A stretch of DNA of 37,109 bases from an uncultured Thomasclavelia sp. (GCA_910588165.1 CAJUOR010000011.1:1-37109), one strand, 5' to 3'; shown: positions 1-8,699, counted from the first letter of the stretch. Numbers and translations are program-made. Notes: generated from the letters alone by a model not told the origin.

Positions 1-53
1 TTCCGGCCCCGCCTGACAGTACGGCCATCCCCTCAGCTTCACAAAAAGAAAAA

Positions 54-872
54 ATGAAAATGAAAAAAGAATTAAGACCCCTAACAACCGCTCAATTTGC
101 AAAACTGCATGAAGTAAACAGAAGAACCTTACATTACTATGATGAGATTGGTATTTTTTGCCCACATACCAAGGGGGAAAATGGGTACCGATATTATGAC
201 ATTTCGCAGAGTATCGATTTTGAATATATTCGAATGCTGAAAGAATTAAATATGAGCATTCAAGAAATTAAAAGCTATCGGAAAAATCCTACCTCTGATG
301 CATTTTTAAAAATTGCCGATGTTAAAGAGAAAGAACTTGAAAAAGAAATTCAAAAACTGAAAGATATTAAAACCATTATGAAAAAAAAGAAAGAGAGAAT
401 AATTTTTTGTGAAACTTTACAAAAACAAGAGATTAGAATTGAAGAATGTGAGTCGGAAACACTTTTAGTATATCCTTATGATTTTTCAGAAAATGATATA
501 TCCCAAATTTTTTATCGCTTGAAAAATATATGGAGAATAGAACAAGTGCGTATGGGAATAGGGAGTTTTATTTCGCTTGATAAGGTGTATAAGATGGACT
601 TTAACCAATATGATGGTATTTATACGATTGCATTAAACAATAAGCCTGTTCCAAATAGCCTCATAAAATCAAAAGGAAAGTATTTATGTGGTTATCAAAA
701 AGGGTCATGGGATAAATTACCTATCTTATATCAAGAAATGCTTAATTATGCCCACAAAAATAATTTAGAGCTTACCGGATATGCCTATGAAGTTGGTCTG
801 AATGATTTTGTCATTTCCAATGCAGATGACTATATCACAAAGATTATGATTAAGATTGTAGAGAATTCTTGA
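54..872 (+). CDS. MerR-family regulator with GyrI-like effector domain
   Basis: Probable one-component transcription regulator. Residues about 8-50 form a MerR winged helix (TTAQFAKLHEVNRRTLHYYD, then the ENGYRYYD wing), followed by a lysine/glutamate-rich coiled coil at 85-125. Residues about 125-272 resemble the GyrI-like/BmrR small-molecule binding domain. Family members bind a ligand in the C-terminal domain and twist promoters with long spacers. The start is uncertain: ATG at 54 or 60 has no clear ribosome site, and the reading frame stays open to the window edge through GC-rich sequence unlike the rest. The gene stands alone and its target is not evident. The Y-polymerase operon downstream is separated by 266 bp that includes a hairpin. 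The domain call is firm; the ligand is unknown. Confidence 0.85.
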   Translation: MKMKKELRPLTTAQFAKLHEVNRRTLHYYDEIGIFCPHTKGENGYRYYDISQSIDFEYIRMLKELNMSIQEIKSYRKNPTSDAFLKIADVKEKELEKEIQKLKDIKTIMKKKKERIIFCETLQKQEIRIEECESETLLVYPYDFSENDISQIFYRLKNIWRIEQVRMGIGSFISLDKVYKMDFNQYDGIYTIALNNKPVPNSLIKSKGKYLCGYQKGSWDKLPILYQEMLNYAHKNNLELTGYAYEVGLNDFVISNADDYITKIMIKIVENS

Positions 873-920
873 TTTTATATAGGGTCGATGTTTGAGTTAA
901 GGATTAAATGACTAAAATCG

Positions 921-948
921 CATTGATAGACCAATTTTTTGGTCAATG
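921..948 (+). terminator. Hairpin after the MerR gene, possible terminator
   Basis: CATTGA-TAGA-CCAA is followed by a T6 loop and TTGGTCAATG, a near-perfect dyad with a four-base bulge 50 bp after the MerR stop codon. There is no T tail after the stem, so termination is not assured. It could instead be a protein-binding dyad. Confidence 0.35.
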
Positions 949-990
949 AAGTTCACCGACTTTCCTCATTTTCTTTTGATTGATGGTAAA

Positions 991-1010
991 ATGATATTGT
1001 TAAATATCAT
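991..1010. promoter_or_regulatory. Perfect 8+8 dyad upstream of the Y-polymerase operon
   Basis: ATGATATT-GTTA-AATATCAT has perfect 8-bp arms. It overlaps a weak promoter-like pair, TTGATT (976-981) and TTAAAT (1000-1005) with 18 bp between. Both arms are AT-rich. It does not match the LexA box of Bacillus (GAAC-N4-GTTC). It is a candidate operator for the polymerase/YolD operon; the binding protein is unknown. Confidence 0.4.
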
Positions 1011-1138
1011 AACGACATATAAATTTTTATCTTATATATTTATGTTCAACTAAATTTGGATAAAATGAGAAATTGGGATAATTTACTGCTAGTAATTTGT
1101 TAAGTAAAGTGTAAAATAAGTAGTAGGTGGTGATGGTT

Positions 1139-2656
1139 ATGAGTGAACAAAGACATATTTATATGGCAATAGATTTGAAATCATTCTATGCCTCAGTTGA
1201 ATGTGTTGAACGTGGTTTAGATCCCTTAACAACGAACCTTGTTGTTGCGGATACAAGTAAAACGGAAAAGACTATTTGTTTAGCCATTTCGCCTTCTTTA
1301 AAACAATACGGACTTGCCGGTAGAGCCAGATTGTTTGAGGTTATTCAAAAAGCCAAAGAAGTCAATCACCAAAGACAAAAGCAAATAGGCTATAAGGCAT
1401 TTAAAGGGGAATCTTTTCATGATCATGAATTGAAAAAAGACCCGTATTTGAAATTATCTTTTATTGCCGCTCCACCTCGTATGGCTTTTTATTTAAGACA
1501 TAGCACGAAGATATATGAAATCTATTTAAAATATGCTTCAAAAGATGATATTCATGTCTATTCGATAGATGAAGTGTTTATTGATGTAACACATTATTTA
1601 AAGCACTTCAATTTAACCCCTAAAGGTTTAGCTAAGAAAATTATTCAAGATATTTATGATGAAACGGGCATTACTGCCACTGCCGGTATAGGCACAAATT
1701 TATATTTATGTAAGGTAGCGATGGATATTGTTGCCAAACATGTTAAGCCCAATCAAGACGGGGCAAGAATTGCTGTGTTGAATGAGGAAAGGTATCGGCG
1801 GTATTTATGGCATCACCAACCGCTGACAGACTTTTGGCGAGTTGGCAGAGGTTATGCTAAGCGATTAAAAGAGGTTGGTTTATATACGATGGGAGATATC
1901 GCCAAATGTTCAGTTGGCGATTATCGTGACTTTTACAATGAAGAATTGTTATATCAGATGTTTGGGGTTAATGCGGAATTGTTAATTGATCATGCATGGG
2001 GATATGAGTCATGTACGATGAAAGATATTAAAGCTTACCGACCGGAAGCTAAAAGTATCGGAACAGGACAAGTTTTAAGTGCGCCTTATCCATTTGATAA
2101 AGCTCGTTTAGTCATGAAGGAAATGATTGATGCCCTGGCCTTAGATCTGGTGGATAAGCAATCAATGACTAACCAATTGACAATTATAGTAAGCTATGAC
2201 AAAGAAAATTTATCTACAAATACTTATAAAGGACCTGTAACCGTTGATATGTTTGGTCGCAAAAAGCCTAAACATACTAAGGGCACAGTGAATTTAGATC
2301 GATATACATCTTCCTCTTTTTTGATGAGAAAAGCTGTGATTCAATGGTTTGACAGTCATGTTGATCGAAATTTAACCATTCGCAGATTTAATATTTCGGC
2401 TAATCGTGTTTTGCCTGAAACAAGTATGCTTTACCAAGAAAATGTGCAACAATTAGACTTATTCACGGATTATACAAATGTTAATGAAAAAGAGGAAAAG
2501 CTGAAAGCTGATTTAGAAAGGGAAAAACGTTTGCAACAAGTTACTTTAACTATTAAGAAAAAGTATGGTAAAAATGCTGTTTTAAAAGTTATGGACTTAG
2601 ATGAGGGTGCGACCGCTAAGCAACGAAATGAAACCATCGGCGGACATAAGGCATAA
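1139..2656 (+). CDS. Y-family DNA polymerase (UmuC/DinB-like)
   Basis: Translesion DNA polymerase that copies damaged templates with low fidelity. The palm shows both metal-binding motifs: IDLKSFYASVE with D12, and YSIDEVFIDV with D144/E145. A helix-hairpin-helix region follows (FWRVGRGYAKRLKEVG, about residues 235-250), then the little-finger domain. Near the C-terminus QLDLF (residues 438-442) is a canonical beta-clamp binding peptide, followed by a charged tail. I chose ATG 1139 because AGGTGG (1125-1130) lies 8 nt upstream; GTG 1127 and ATG 1133 are in frame but badly spaced. A YolD-like gene follows 12 bp downstream, the pairing usual for this Bacillota subfamily, which is often damage-inducible or carried on mobile elements. 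Protein length (505 aa) is longer than DinB and fits the UvrX/UmuC-type branch. Confidence 0.93.
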   Translation: MSEQRHIYMAIDLKSFYASVECVERGLDPLTTNLVVADTSKTEKTICLAISPSLKQYGLAGRARLFEVIQKAKEVNHQRQKQIGYKAFKGESFHDHELKKDPYLKLSFIAAPPRMAFYLRHSTKIYEIYLKYASKDDIHVYSIDEVFIDVTHYLKHFNLTPKGLAKKIIQDIYDETGITATAGIGTNLYLCKVAMDIVAKHVKPNQDGARIAVLNEERYRRYLWHHQPLTDFWRVGRGYAKRLKEVGLYTMGDIAKCSVGDYRDFYNEELLYQMFGVNAELLIDHAWGYESCTMKDIKAYRPEAKSIGTGQVLSAPYPFDKARLVMKEMIDALALDLVDKQSMTNQLTIIVSYDKENLSTNTYKGPVTVDMFGRKKPKHTKGTVNLDRYTSSSFLMRKAVIQWFDSHVDRNLTIRRFNISANRVLPETSMLYQENVQQLDLFTDYTNVNEKEEKLKADLEREKRLQQVTLTIKKKYGKNAVLKVMDLDEGATAKQRNETIGGHKA

Positions 2657-2668
2657 GGAGGAACAATT

Positions 2669-3082
2669 GTGAAGCAAAAGGATATTCATTATTATGACGA
2701 TATTATCAGTATGCCTAGACACAAATCAAAGGTTCATAAACCGATGCTTATCCTAGACAGAGCGGCTCAATTTGCGCCCTTTTCCGCATTGACCGGTCAC
2801 AAAGAAGCGGTGGAGGAAGCCGGACGATTGACAAGTCAGAGAATTGTTTTAGACGATCATCAAAAGGACGTATTGGATATGAAAATGAGTGAATTGTCTT
2901 GTTTGCTTGAATTTCAGCCCCAAATTACCCTTACTTATTTTCAGGAAGATGGTAAAAAAAAGGGTGGAGAATATAGGTGTATCAGCGGTAGATTAAGAAA
3001 AATCGATCGGCAAAATAGGGTATTGTGGTTGGAAAAGCCAATCAAAATAGATGATATTGTAGATATTCAAATTGATTGTTAG
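2669..3082 (+). CDS. YolD-like protein
   Basis: Small soluble protein of the YolD-like family, proposed to act as a UmuD-like accessory to Y-family polymerases. Family signs are the N-terminal DRAAQFAPFSALTGHKEA segment, common in YolD/UmuC-linked proteins, and a C-terminal beta-rich part ending in IKIDDIVDIQI. Starts at GTG 2669 with AAGGAGG seven to eight bases upstream. The gene lies 12 bp after the polymerase stop and is clearly co-transcribed. Function is inferred from family and linkage; no enzymatic motif is visible. Confidence 0.85.
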   Translation: MKQKDIHYYDDIISMPRHKSKVHKPMLILDRAAQFAPFSALTGHKEAVEEAGRLTSQRIVLDDHQKDVLDMKMSELSCLLEFQPQITLTYFQEDGKKKGGEYRCISGRLRKIDRQNRVLWLEKPIKIDDIVDIQIDC

Positions 3083-3100
3083 AAGTATGTGTTATATAAT
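3072..3100 (+). promoter_or_regulatory. Promoter of the small lipoprotein gene
   Basis: TTGATT (3072-3077), 17-bp spacer, TATAAT (3095-3100). It lies across the stop codon of the YolD gene, so the lipoprotein can be transcribed independently of the polymerase operon. Confidence 0.7.
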
Positions 3101-3123
3101 GATAGTAAAAGGAGGGCAACCGT

Positions 3124-3564
3124 ATGAAAAAAATATGGCTAATTTTAGTATCTTGTATTTTGTGGGCTTGTTCATTTCATTCAAGTCAATCTTATACGTT
3201 CAATGTGGAAACCGGTGATGCTATTAAAGTTGAGTTAAATACAACTGATGGTCATACTTTAAAACAGGATAACGGACAATTTAGCGTTGAGAAAGATGAA
3301 AAAGAATTAGTTCATGGTCTGTTTTTGACGATGGATATGTATCATAATTTATACCAAGCAACCCAAGGACCTTTTGTTAAAATTCTAGATAGTAAGGAAG
3401 ATGGTTTAATTCAATACTATCTTTATGAAGTGATGGGGCAAAGAGGCATGGAGCGTAATTATTTAATTTCATTAGGCAATACGGGGATTGCCTTAGCTAG
3501 TTTAGAAGATGAAGAAACGGTTAGGGAGTGTTTTGAATTGCTGACCTTTACACTTGAGAAGTAA
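3124..3564 (+). CDS. Small predicted lipoprotein, function unknown
   Basis: Predicted secreted, lipid-anchored protein of 146 aa. The N-terminus MKKIWLILVSCILWAC is a type II signal peptide with an LWAC lipobox; lipidation would be at C16. The mature part is polar, with alternating strands and helices and no motif I recognise. AAAGGAGGG lies 8 nt upstream of the ATG, and the gene has its own promoter. It is followed by a tRNA gene. I cannot assign a role; a cell-surface location is inferred from the lipobox alone. Confidence 0.8.
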   Translation: MKKIWLILVSCILWACSFHSSQSYTFNVETGDAIKVELNTTDGHTLKQDNGQFSVEKDEKELVHGLFLTMDMYHNLYQATQGPFVKILDSKEDGLIQYYLYEVMGQRGMERNYLISLGNTGIALASLEDEETVRECFELLTFTLEK

Positions 3565-3604
3565 AATAGCAAAGTTAGATGAATAGCGTATCTAAAAATA
3601 TTTC

Positions 3605-3633
3605 TTTTCATTTTACATAAAGTATGTTATGAT
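3605..3633 (+). promoter_or_regulatory. tRNA-Thr promoter
   Basis: TTTTCA (3605-3610), 17-bp spacer, TATGAT (3628-3633). The predicted start is about 5 bp before the mature tRNA. Confidence 0.55.
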
Positions 3634-3644
3634 GTGCTAGGACT

Positions 3645-3718
3645 GCCGATATAGTTTAAAGGTAAAACAAAGCAATGGTAATGCTTAGCTCCCGGTTCAA
3701 TTCCGAGTATCGGCACCA
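3645..3718 (+). tRNA. tRNA-Thr (anticodon GGT)
   Basis: A 74-nt cloverleaf. The acceptor stem GCCGATA/TATCGGC is fully paired, with T8 and A9. The D stem is GTTT/AAAC with loop AAAGGTA. The anticodon stem AAGCA/TGCTT encloses the loop ATGGTAA, so the anticodon is GGT after T33. The T loop is TTCAATT and CCA is encoded. The T stem CCCGG/CCGAG has one C-A mismatch and the variable loop has only four bases, slightly degenerate but compatible with function. It would read ACC and ACU threonine codons. It is a single gene with its own promoter and terminator. Confidence 0.88.
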
Positions 3719-3726
3719 TTTGACTA

Positions 3727-3758
3727 CAACTCGAGCGATGATACGCTTGAGTTTTTTT
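3727..3758 (+). terminator. Rho-independent terminator after tRNA-Thr
   Basis: Stem CTCGAGCG/CGCTTGAG (one G-T pair), loop ATGATA, followed by seven T. It begins 9 bp after the tRNA CCA end. Confidence 0.85.
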
Positions 3759-3929
3759 ATGATTTTAATTATAGAATGACAAGAATCGGATAAACTAAAT
3801 AACTATGTAAAGATAGCTTCTAAATCAAGGATTGTTTAAAATAAGGGACTAAATGATGAACATTTGCTTCTTGTCTTATATGCTAAATTAACCCCTTTTT
3901 TTGTTTCATCTTATTGAATCAAAATTGTT

Positions 3930-3943
3930 TGAAATCGCATACA
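3930..3943 (+). promoter_or_regulatory. cre-like site upstream of glgB
   Basis: TGAAATCGCATACA matches the loose catabolite-responsive element TGWAANCGNTNWCA at 13 of 14 positions (A instead of T at position 10). It lies roughly 45-57 bp upstream of the predicted glgB transcription start, a location compatible with CcpA activation. Inferred from sequence only. Confidence 0.4.
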
Positions 3944-3971
3944 AAAAAGAATGTTTTTTTAAAAGGGATTA

Positions 3972-3980
3972 TGGTATAAT
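3972..3980 (+). promoter_or_regulatory. Extended -10 promoter of glgB
   Basis: TGG followed by TATAAT (3975-3980) is an extended -10 element. The -35 region is poor (TGTTTT at 3952-3957). It is 33 bp upstream of the GTG start. Confidence 0.6.
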
Positions 3981-4013
3981 GAAGACATGGATAATAAAAA
4001 ATGAGGTGGTAGT

Positions 4014-5933
4014 GTGATAAACCAAAAAATATTAGAGAAGTTTCATCAGGGAATGTGCTTGAATGCTTATGAGGTATTCGGTGCGCATTTTGAGAATGTG
4101 AATAGTACAAACGGTGTCAGATTTACGGTATGGGCACCTGAGGCTATTGCTATTAGTGTTGTAGGTGAGTTTAATAACTGGGATGGACAAGCCAATGTGA
4201 TGCAACGCTATGAGCATGATGGCAGTGTTTGGACTGTGTTTGTTGAAGGCGTTAGAGAAATGGCGATGTATAAGTATCGTATTCAAACGCGAGATGGTAG
4301 AATCGTTGAACGGGCCGATCCTTATGGATTTTTTAGCGAACTGCGTCCGGGTACTGCTTCTAAAGTTTTTGATATGGAGCATTATGGTTGGACAGACGGT
4401 CCTTGGATGGCACATCGTTCACGCAATTTTGATCGTGCCTTAAATATTTATGAAGCCCATATAGGTTCATGGAAGTTAAAAAAAGAAGCGACCACAGAAA
4501 AGGACGGCGAATTTTTCAGCTATGATGAGATGGTTGATGAGCTTATTCCTTATGTTAAGAAAATGGGCTATACGCATTTAGAATTGATGCCCCTTGCCGA
4601 GCATCCTTTTGATGGTTCATGGGGATATCAGGTAACAGGCTATTATAGTGCAACAAGTCGATATGGTACACCAAAGCAATTGATGAATTTCATCAATGCT
4701 TGTCATAGAGAAAACATTGGGGTCATCATGGATTATGTGCCTGCTCACTTTGTTAAAGATGCTCATGGTTTATATGAGTTTGACGGTAGTTGCTTATATG
4801 GATATCCCGATGATTATCGCAGATACAGTGAATGGGATACGGTTTATTTTGATTTAGGTAGAGAAGAAGTACGTAGTTTTATGATGTCATGTCTAAATTT
4901 CTGGGCAACATATTATCATATTGACGGTATTCGCTTTGATGCTGTTTCCAATTTGATTTTTTGGAAAGGCAATAAAAACATGGGCATCAATGATGGGGCA
5001 ATGGATTTCATGAAACGCATGAATTTCCATCTTCATGAAAATTTCCCGACTTTAATGACTATTGCCGAGGATTCATCAGATTATCCGGGCGTTACTAAAC
5101 CGACTGTTGAAGGTGGTTTAGGCTTTGACTACAAATGGGATTTAGGTTGGATGAATGATACGCTTAAATATATGGGAAGAGATCCGATTTATCGTCAATA
5201 TCATCATAACGATTTGACGTTCTCCATGGCTTATTATTTTTCGGAGAAATTCATTTTACCGTTCTCTCATGATGAAGTTGTTCACAGCAAAGGAACTATC
5301 ATTGACAAAATTTACGGCGATTTCGATATGAAATTTGCCCAATTAAAAACCCTTTATGTCTACATGATGACACACCCCGGCAAAAAGTTAAACTTTATGG
5401 GTAATGAGCTTGGTGAATTTAAGGAATGGGATGAAAAGAAGGCTTTAGGCTGGAATATTCTTCAATATCCGGCACATGACGCTTTCCACCATTTTATTCA
5501 AAAATTAAATCAAATCTATATGCAATATGATGCTTTATTTACTTTAGATTATGAATTTGGTGGCTTTAAATGGATGATGGTCGATAACCATACGCAAAGT
5601 TTGTTTGGCTACATACGTCAAGATTTAGGTGGAAATATGTTACTTGTCGTTATGAACTTTACCCCTAACAAACATATCGGTTTGCGTATGCCTGTACCAC
5701 TTGAGGGAACATACAGAGAAATTTTGAATACCGATCAAGATATCTACGGAGGAAGCAATCAGTTAAATCCGAAAGCTTTAAAGAGTGAAAGAGTGCCTTG
5801 TTTAAAAGAGAAATACTCGGTTGTCATGGATTTAGGGGCATTTGCTTCAGCTGTTTTTGTGCTGGAAAGACCTCAACCAAAGAAAGAAACAACGAAGAAA
5901 ACCGAAAAGAAAACGGCAAATAAGAAGAGATAA
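4014..5933 (+). CDS. glgB: 1,4-alpha-glucan branching enzyme
   Basis: Cytoplasmic GH13 enzyme that cuts an alpha-1,4 chain and rejoins it as an alpha-1,6 branch, in glycogen synthesis. A CBM48 N-terminal domain (about 20-110, with FTVWAPEA and VVGEFNNWDG) precedes the catalytic barrel. All four GH13 motifs are visible: DYVPAHF, GIRFDAV (nucleophile D309), TIAEDSS (acid/base E352) and LPFSHDEVV (D420). Starts at GTG 4014, four bases after GAGGTGG. The length of 639 aa is normal. The last ~22 residues are a lysine/threonine-rich basic tail (PKKETTKKTEKK) beyond the usual C-terminal beta domain, which is odd. A separate promoter and a terminator-like hairpin make it monocistronic, ahead of glgP. 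No glgC or glgA is in the window. Confidence 0.96.
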   Translation: MINQKILEKFHQGMCLNAYEVFGAHFENVNSTNGVRFTVWAPEAIAISVVGEFNNWDGQANVMQRYEHDGSVWTVFVEGVREMAMYKYRIQTRDGRIVERADPYGFFSELRPGTASKVFDMEHYGWTDGPWMAHRSRNFDRALNIYEAHIGSWKLKKEATTEKDGEFFSYDEMVDELIPYVKKMGYTHLELMPLAEHPFDGSWGYQVTGYYSATSRYGTPKQLMNFINACHRENIGVIMDYVPAHFVKDAHGLYEFDGSCLYGYPDDYRRYSEWDTVYFDLGREEVRSFMMSCLNFWATYYHIDGIRFDAVSNLIFWKGNKNMGINDGAMDFMKRMNFHLHENFPTLMTIAEDSSDYPGVTKPTVEGGLGFDYKWDLGWMNDTLKYMGRDPIYRQYHHNDLTFSMAYYFSEKFILPFSHDEVVHSKGTIIDKIYGDFDMKFAQLKTLYVYMMTHPGKKLNFMGNELGEFKEWDEKKALGWNILQYPAHDAFHHFIQKLNQIYMQYDALFTLDYEFGGFKWMMVDNHTQSLFGYIRQDLGGNMLLVVMNFTPNKHIGLRMPVPLEGTYREILNTDQDIYGGSNQLNPKALKSERVPCLKEKYSVVMDLGAFASAVFVLERPQPKKETTKKTEKKTANKKR

Positions 5934-5951
5934 ACGATGTTAAAAAAATAG

Positions 5952-5982
5952 ATGGTCGAGGCCGTTTAGCTTCGGCCATTTA
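5952..5982 (+). terminator. Hairpin terminator after glgB
   Basis: An 11-bp stem, ATGGTCGAGGC/GCTTCGGCCAT, with two wobble pairs and loop CGTTTA, followed by a short broken T run. It is strong in stem but weak in tail, so some readthrough to glgP is possible. A second small dyad, AGGTGT-GTCT-ACACCT, lies at 6000-6015. Confidence 0.6.
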
Positions 5983-6036
5983 TTGCGATACTATCTTTTA
6001 GGTGTGTCTACACCTTTAATAAATTTAATAATAGTG

Positions 6037-6065
6037 TTGAATTTATCAAGATAACTTGTTATAAT
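6037..6065 (+). promoter_or_regulatory. glgP promoter
   Basis: TTGAAT (6037-6042), 17-bp spacer, TATAAT (6060-6065), 33 bp upstream of the glgP start. Confidence 0.8.
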
Positions 6066-6097
6066 GAAAAACGCAAAAAAAGGAGAGATGAGAAAGT

Positions 6098-8500
6098 ATG
6101 TTTAGCAATAAAGAAGAATTTCAATTAGAATTCTCTAAAAGAATTGTTGAGCTTTACGGACGTTCAATTGAAGAAGCCCATACAACAGAGAAGTTTATGG
6201 TGTTAGAATCAATGGTGCGAGATTATGCTTCTATTAACTGGGCCGCAACTAAGGAAAGAGTGGCACGTAATGAGCAGAAACAAATGCACTACTTTTCCAT
6301 GGAATTTTTACTAGGTCGTCTTTTAGTCAATAATATGATGAATCTTGGCATCTATGAAGTGGCTAAAGAAGGATTAAAAGAATTTGATATCAATATTCAT
6401 GAATTAGAGGAATTGGAATCTGATGCCGGTTTAGGAAACGGTGGTTTAGGTCGTTTAGCCGCTTGCTTTATGGACTCTTTAGCTTCAATGAGTTTACCGG
6501 CTCAAGGTAATACGATTCGTTATGAATATGGTTTATTTAAACAGAAAATTGTTAATGGGTATCAGGTTGAAGTACCTGACCAATGGATGAAAATCGGTAA
6601 TGGTTGGGAAGTACGTAAGCCTAAACACGCTACAGATATTAAATTTTACGGTCATGTCAATGTTTCATACAATGCAGATGGTAAGATGACATTTGATCAT
6701 GTGGACGCTGAATGTGTACGAGCTGTACCTTATGATATGCCAATTGTCGGAAATGATACAACTGTTACAAATACGCTTCGTTTGTGGTGGCCTGAAGCTT
6801 CAGAAAACATCCCAAACAATAAAGATTTCCGTCAATATATTCAAGAAGTTCGTGATATTTCACAAACTTTATATCCTGATGATTCAACGCAAGCCGGAAG
6901 AACTTTGCGTTTAAAACAGCAATATTTCTTTGTATCTGCCGGATTAGCGGCGATAGTCAGAGATCATTTGCGTATTTACGGTACAATGAGTAACTTCCAT
7001 GAAAAACACGCTATTCAGTTAAATGATACTCACCCTGTGTTAGTCATTCCCGAATTGATGCGTATTTTGATGGATGAACATCACATGGATTGGGATGAGG
7101 CATGGCATATTGTCAGCCACACTTGTGCTTATACGAACCACACTATTTTAGCGGAAGCTTTAGAAAAGTGGCCTATTTCTGTTTTACAACCATTATTGCC
7201 ACGCATTTATATGATTATTGAAGAAATCAATCGTCGTTTTATTCAGTTTGCCCGTCAAGAAACAAATGATGAATCTAAAGTGTACAAGATGTCTATTATT
7301 AAAGATGGACAAGTTCATATGGCACATATGGCAATCATCGGTTCATTCAGTGTCAATGGTGTTGCGGCATTGCATACCCAAATCTTAAAGAACCAAGAAA
7401 TGAAAGAGTTCTATGAATTATATCCTAATAAGTTTAATAATAAAACTAACGGTATTACACATCGTCGTTGGTTAGCATATGGTAATCCGCAATTGACAAG
7501 TCTAATCAATGATACGATCGGGTCTTCATGGATTAAATATCCTGAACGCTTAGAAAACTTGATGGCTCATGTGGATAATGAAGAAGTTCAAAGACGTTTC
7601 TTAGAAGTAAAACAAGAAAGAAAACAAATCTTAGCTGATTATATTAAAGAACACAACGGCATTGAAGTTGATGTGAATTCTATCTTTGATGTTCAAGTTA
7701 AACGTCTACACGCATATAAACGTCAATTATTAAACGTTTTACACATTATGTATTTGTATCGTGAGATGAAACAAAATCCTGATTTTAGAATCTATCCACG
7801 TACGTTTATCTTTGGAGCTAAAGCTGCACCGGCATATTACTTTGCGAAAAAAGTCATTAAGTTAATTAACAGTGTAGCCGATGTGGTGAATAACGATCCG
7901 GAAACCAATGCTTATTTAAAAGTTGTTTTCTTAGAAAACTACGGTGTTACTTTAGCTGAAAAAATCATGCCTGCCGCTGATGTTTCCGAACAAATTTCAA
8001 CAGCCGGTAAAGAAGCCAGCGGTACCGGAAACATGAAATTCATGATGAATGGTGCTATTACGATTGGTACACTGGATGGTGCGAATGTGGAAATTTCCGA
8101 ACGTGTCGGTGAAGATAACTGTGTCATCTTCGGTTTACGTGACAGTGATGTCAGCTACTTGAATCAAAGCGGTTCTTATCGTGCATGGGATTACTATCAT
8201 AAAGATTATAGTGTTAAATGTGTTGTAGATTCATTGATGGACGGTACTTGGAGTTCAAACCTTGACGAATTCCGTGCTATCTTTGAAGAGTTGATGAATC
8301 GCAATGACGAATACTTCTTATTGGCAGATTTCCATGCTTATGTAGAGGCTCAAAAAACAGTTGAAAACTATTATAAAGATCGTCATCGTTGGGCGCATAT
8401 TTGTTTAGTGAATATCGCAAAATCCGGTTATTTCTCAAGCGATCGTACCATTCAACAATATGTAGATGATATTTGGCATATTGAACCTGTTAAAGATTAA
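6098..8500 (+). CDS. glgP: Glycogen/alpha-glucan phosphorylase
   Basis: GT35 phosphorylase that removes glucose from alpha-1,4-glucan ends as glucose-1-phosphate, using pyridoxal phosphate. At 800 aa it is full length. Signature stretches are GNGGLGRLAACFMDSLA near residue 110, DTHPVLVIPELMR in the middle, and EASGTGNMKFMMNGA near the C-terminus, where K647 should hold PLP. AGGAGA lies 11 nt before the ATG. The position between glgB and pulA fits glycogen breakdown. It cannot be told from sequence whether glycogen or maltodextrin is preferred; the neighbourhood favours glycogen. Its own promoter and terminator flank it. Confidence 0.96.
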   Translation: MFSNKEEFQLEFSKRIVELYGRSIEEAHTTEKFMVLESMVRDYASINWAATKERVARNEQKQMHYFSMEFLLGRLLVNNMMNLGIYEVAKEGLKEFDINIHELEELESDAGLGNGGLGRLAACFMDSLASMSLPAQGNTIRYEYGLFKQKIVNGYQVEVPDQWMKIGNGWEVRKPKHATDIKFYGHVNVSYNADGKMTFDHVDAECVRAVPYDMPIVGNDTTVTNTLRLWWPEASENIPNNKDFRQYIQEVRDISQTLYPDDSTQAGRTLRLKQQYFFVSAGLAAIVRDHLRIYGTMSNFHEKHAIQLNDTHPVLVIPELMRILMDEHHMDWDEAWHIVSHTCAYTNHTILAEALEKWPISVLQPLLPRIYMIIEEINRRFIQFARQETNDESKVYKMSIIKDGQVHMAHMAIIGSFSVNGVAALHTQILKNQEMKEFYELYPNKFNNKTNGITHRRWLAYGNPQLTSLINDTIGSSWIKYPERLENLMAHVDNEEVQRRFLEVKQERKQILADYIKEHNGIEVDVNSIFDVQVKRLHAYKRQLLNVLHIMYLYREMKQNPDFRIYPRTFIFGAKAAPAYYFAKKVIKLINSVADVVNNDPETNAYLKVVFLENYGVTLAEKIMPAADVSEQISTAGKEASGTGNMKFMMNGAITIGTLDGANVEISERVGEDNCVIFGLRDSDVSYLNQSGSYRAWDYYHKDYSVKCVVDSLMDGTWSSNLDEFRAIFEELMNRNDEYFLLADFHAYVEAQKTVENYYKDRHRWAHICLVNIAKSGYFSSDRTIQQYVDDIWHIEPVKD

Positions 8501-8513
8501 ATAAATATGTTTG

Positions 8514-8553
8514 AAAGGTGTATGTTTCAGTAAATTGGAACGACACCTTTTTT
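8514..8553 (+). terminator. Rho-independent terminator after glgP
   Basis: Stem AAAGGTGT/ACACCTTT encloses about 21 bases and is followed by TTT, starting 14 bp after the glgP stop codon. Confidence 0.75.
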
Positions 8554-8619
8554 GTATATCACGACAATGAAATATTGATTTTAATCAAATAGAGAGTTTT
8601 AAGGATTTACTAAGAACGA

Positions 8620-8648
8620 TTGAAAACGCTAACATTATATGATATAAT
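8620..8648 (+). promoter_or_regulatory. Promoter of the insert between glgP and pulA
   Basis: TTGAAA (8620-8625), 17-bp spacer, TATAAT (8643-8648) with an extended TGA before it. It is a near-consensus, presumably strong promoter. Confidence 0.8.
8621..8634 (+). promoter_or_regulatory. cre site (CcpA operator) over the -35 box
   Basis: TGAAAACGCTAACA is a full match to the catabolite-responsive element consensus TGWAARCGYTWWCW. It covers the -35 hexamer and spacer of the promoter above, the geometry of CcpA repression. CcpA itself is not in the window. Confidence 0.75.
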
Positions 8649-8699
8649 ATGCTCACAAAGGGAATAACGACGCAAAATTTATAGAAAGGAGGAGAATAT

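Noticed and set aside
873-1138. LexA/SOS box before the Y-family polymerase
   Set aside because: No GAAC-N4-GTTC-type site was found by eye in the 266-bp region.
4032-4415. Minus-strand open frame inside glgB
   Set aside because: Lies fully within the conserved CBM48-coding part of glgB; no ribosome site or recognisable protein.
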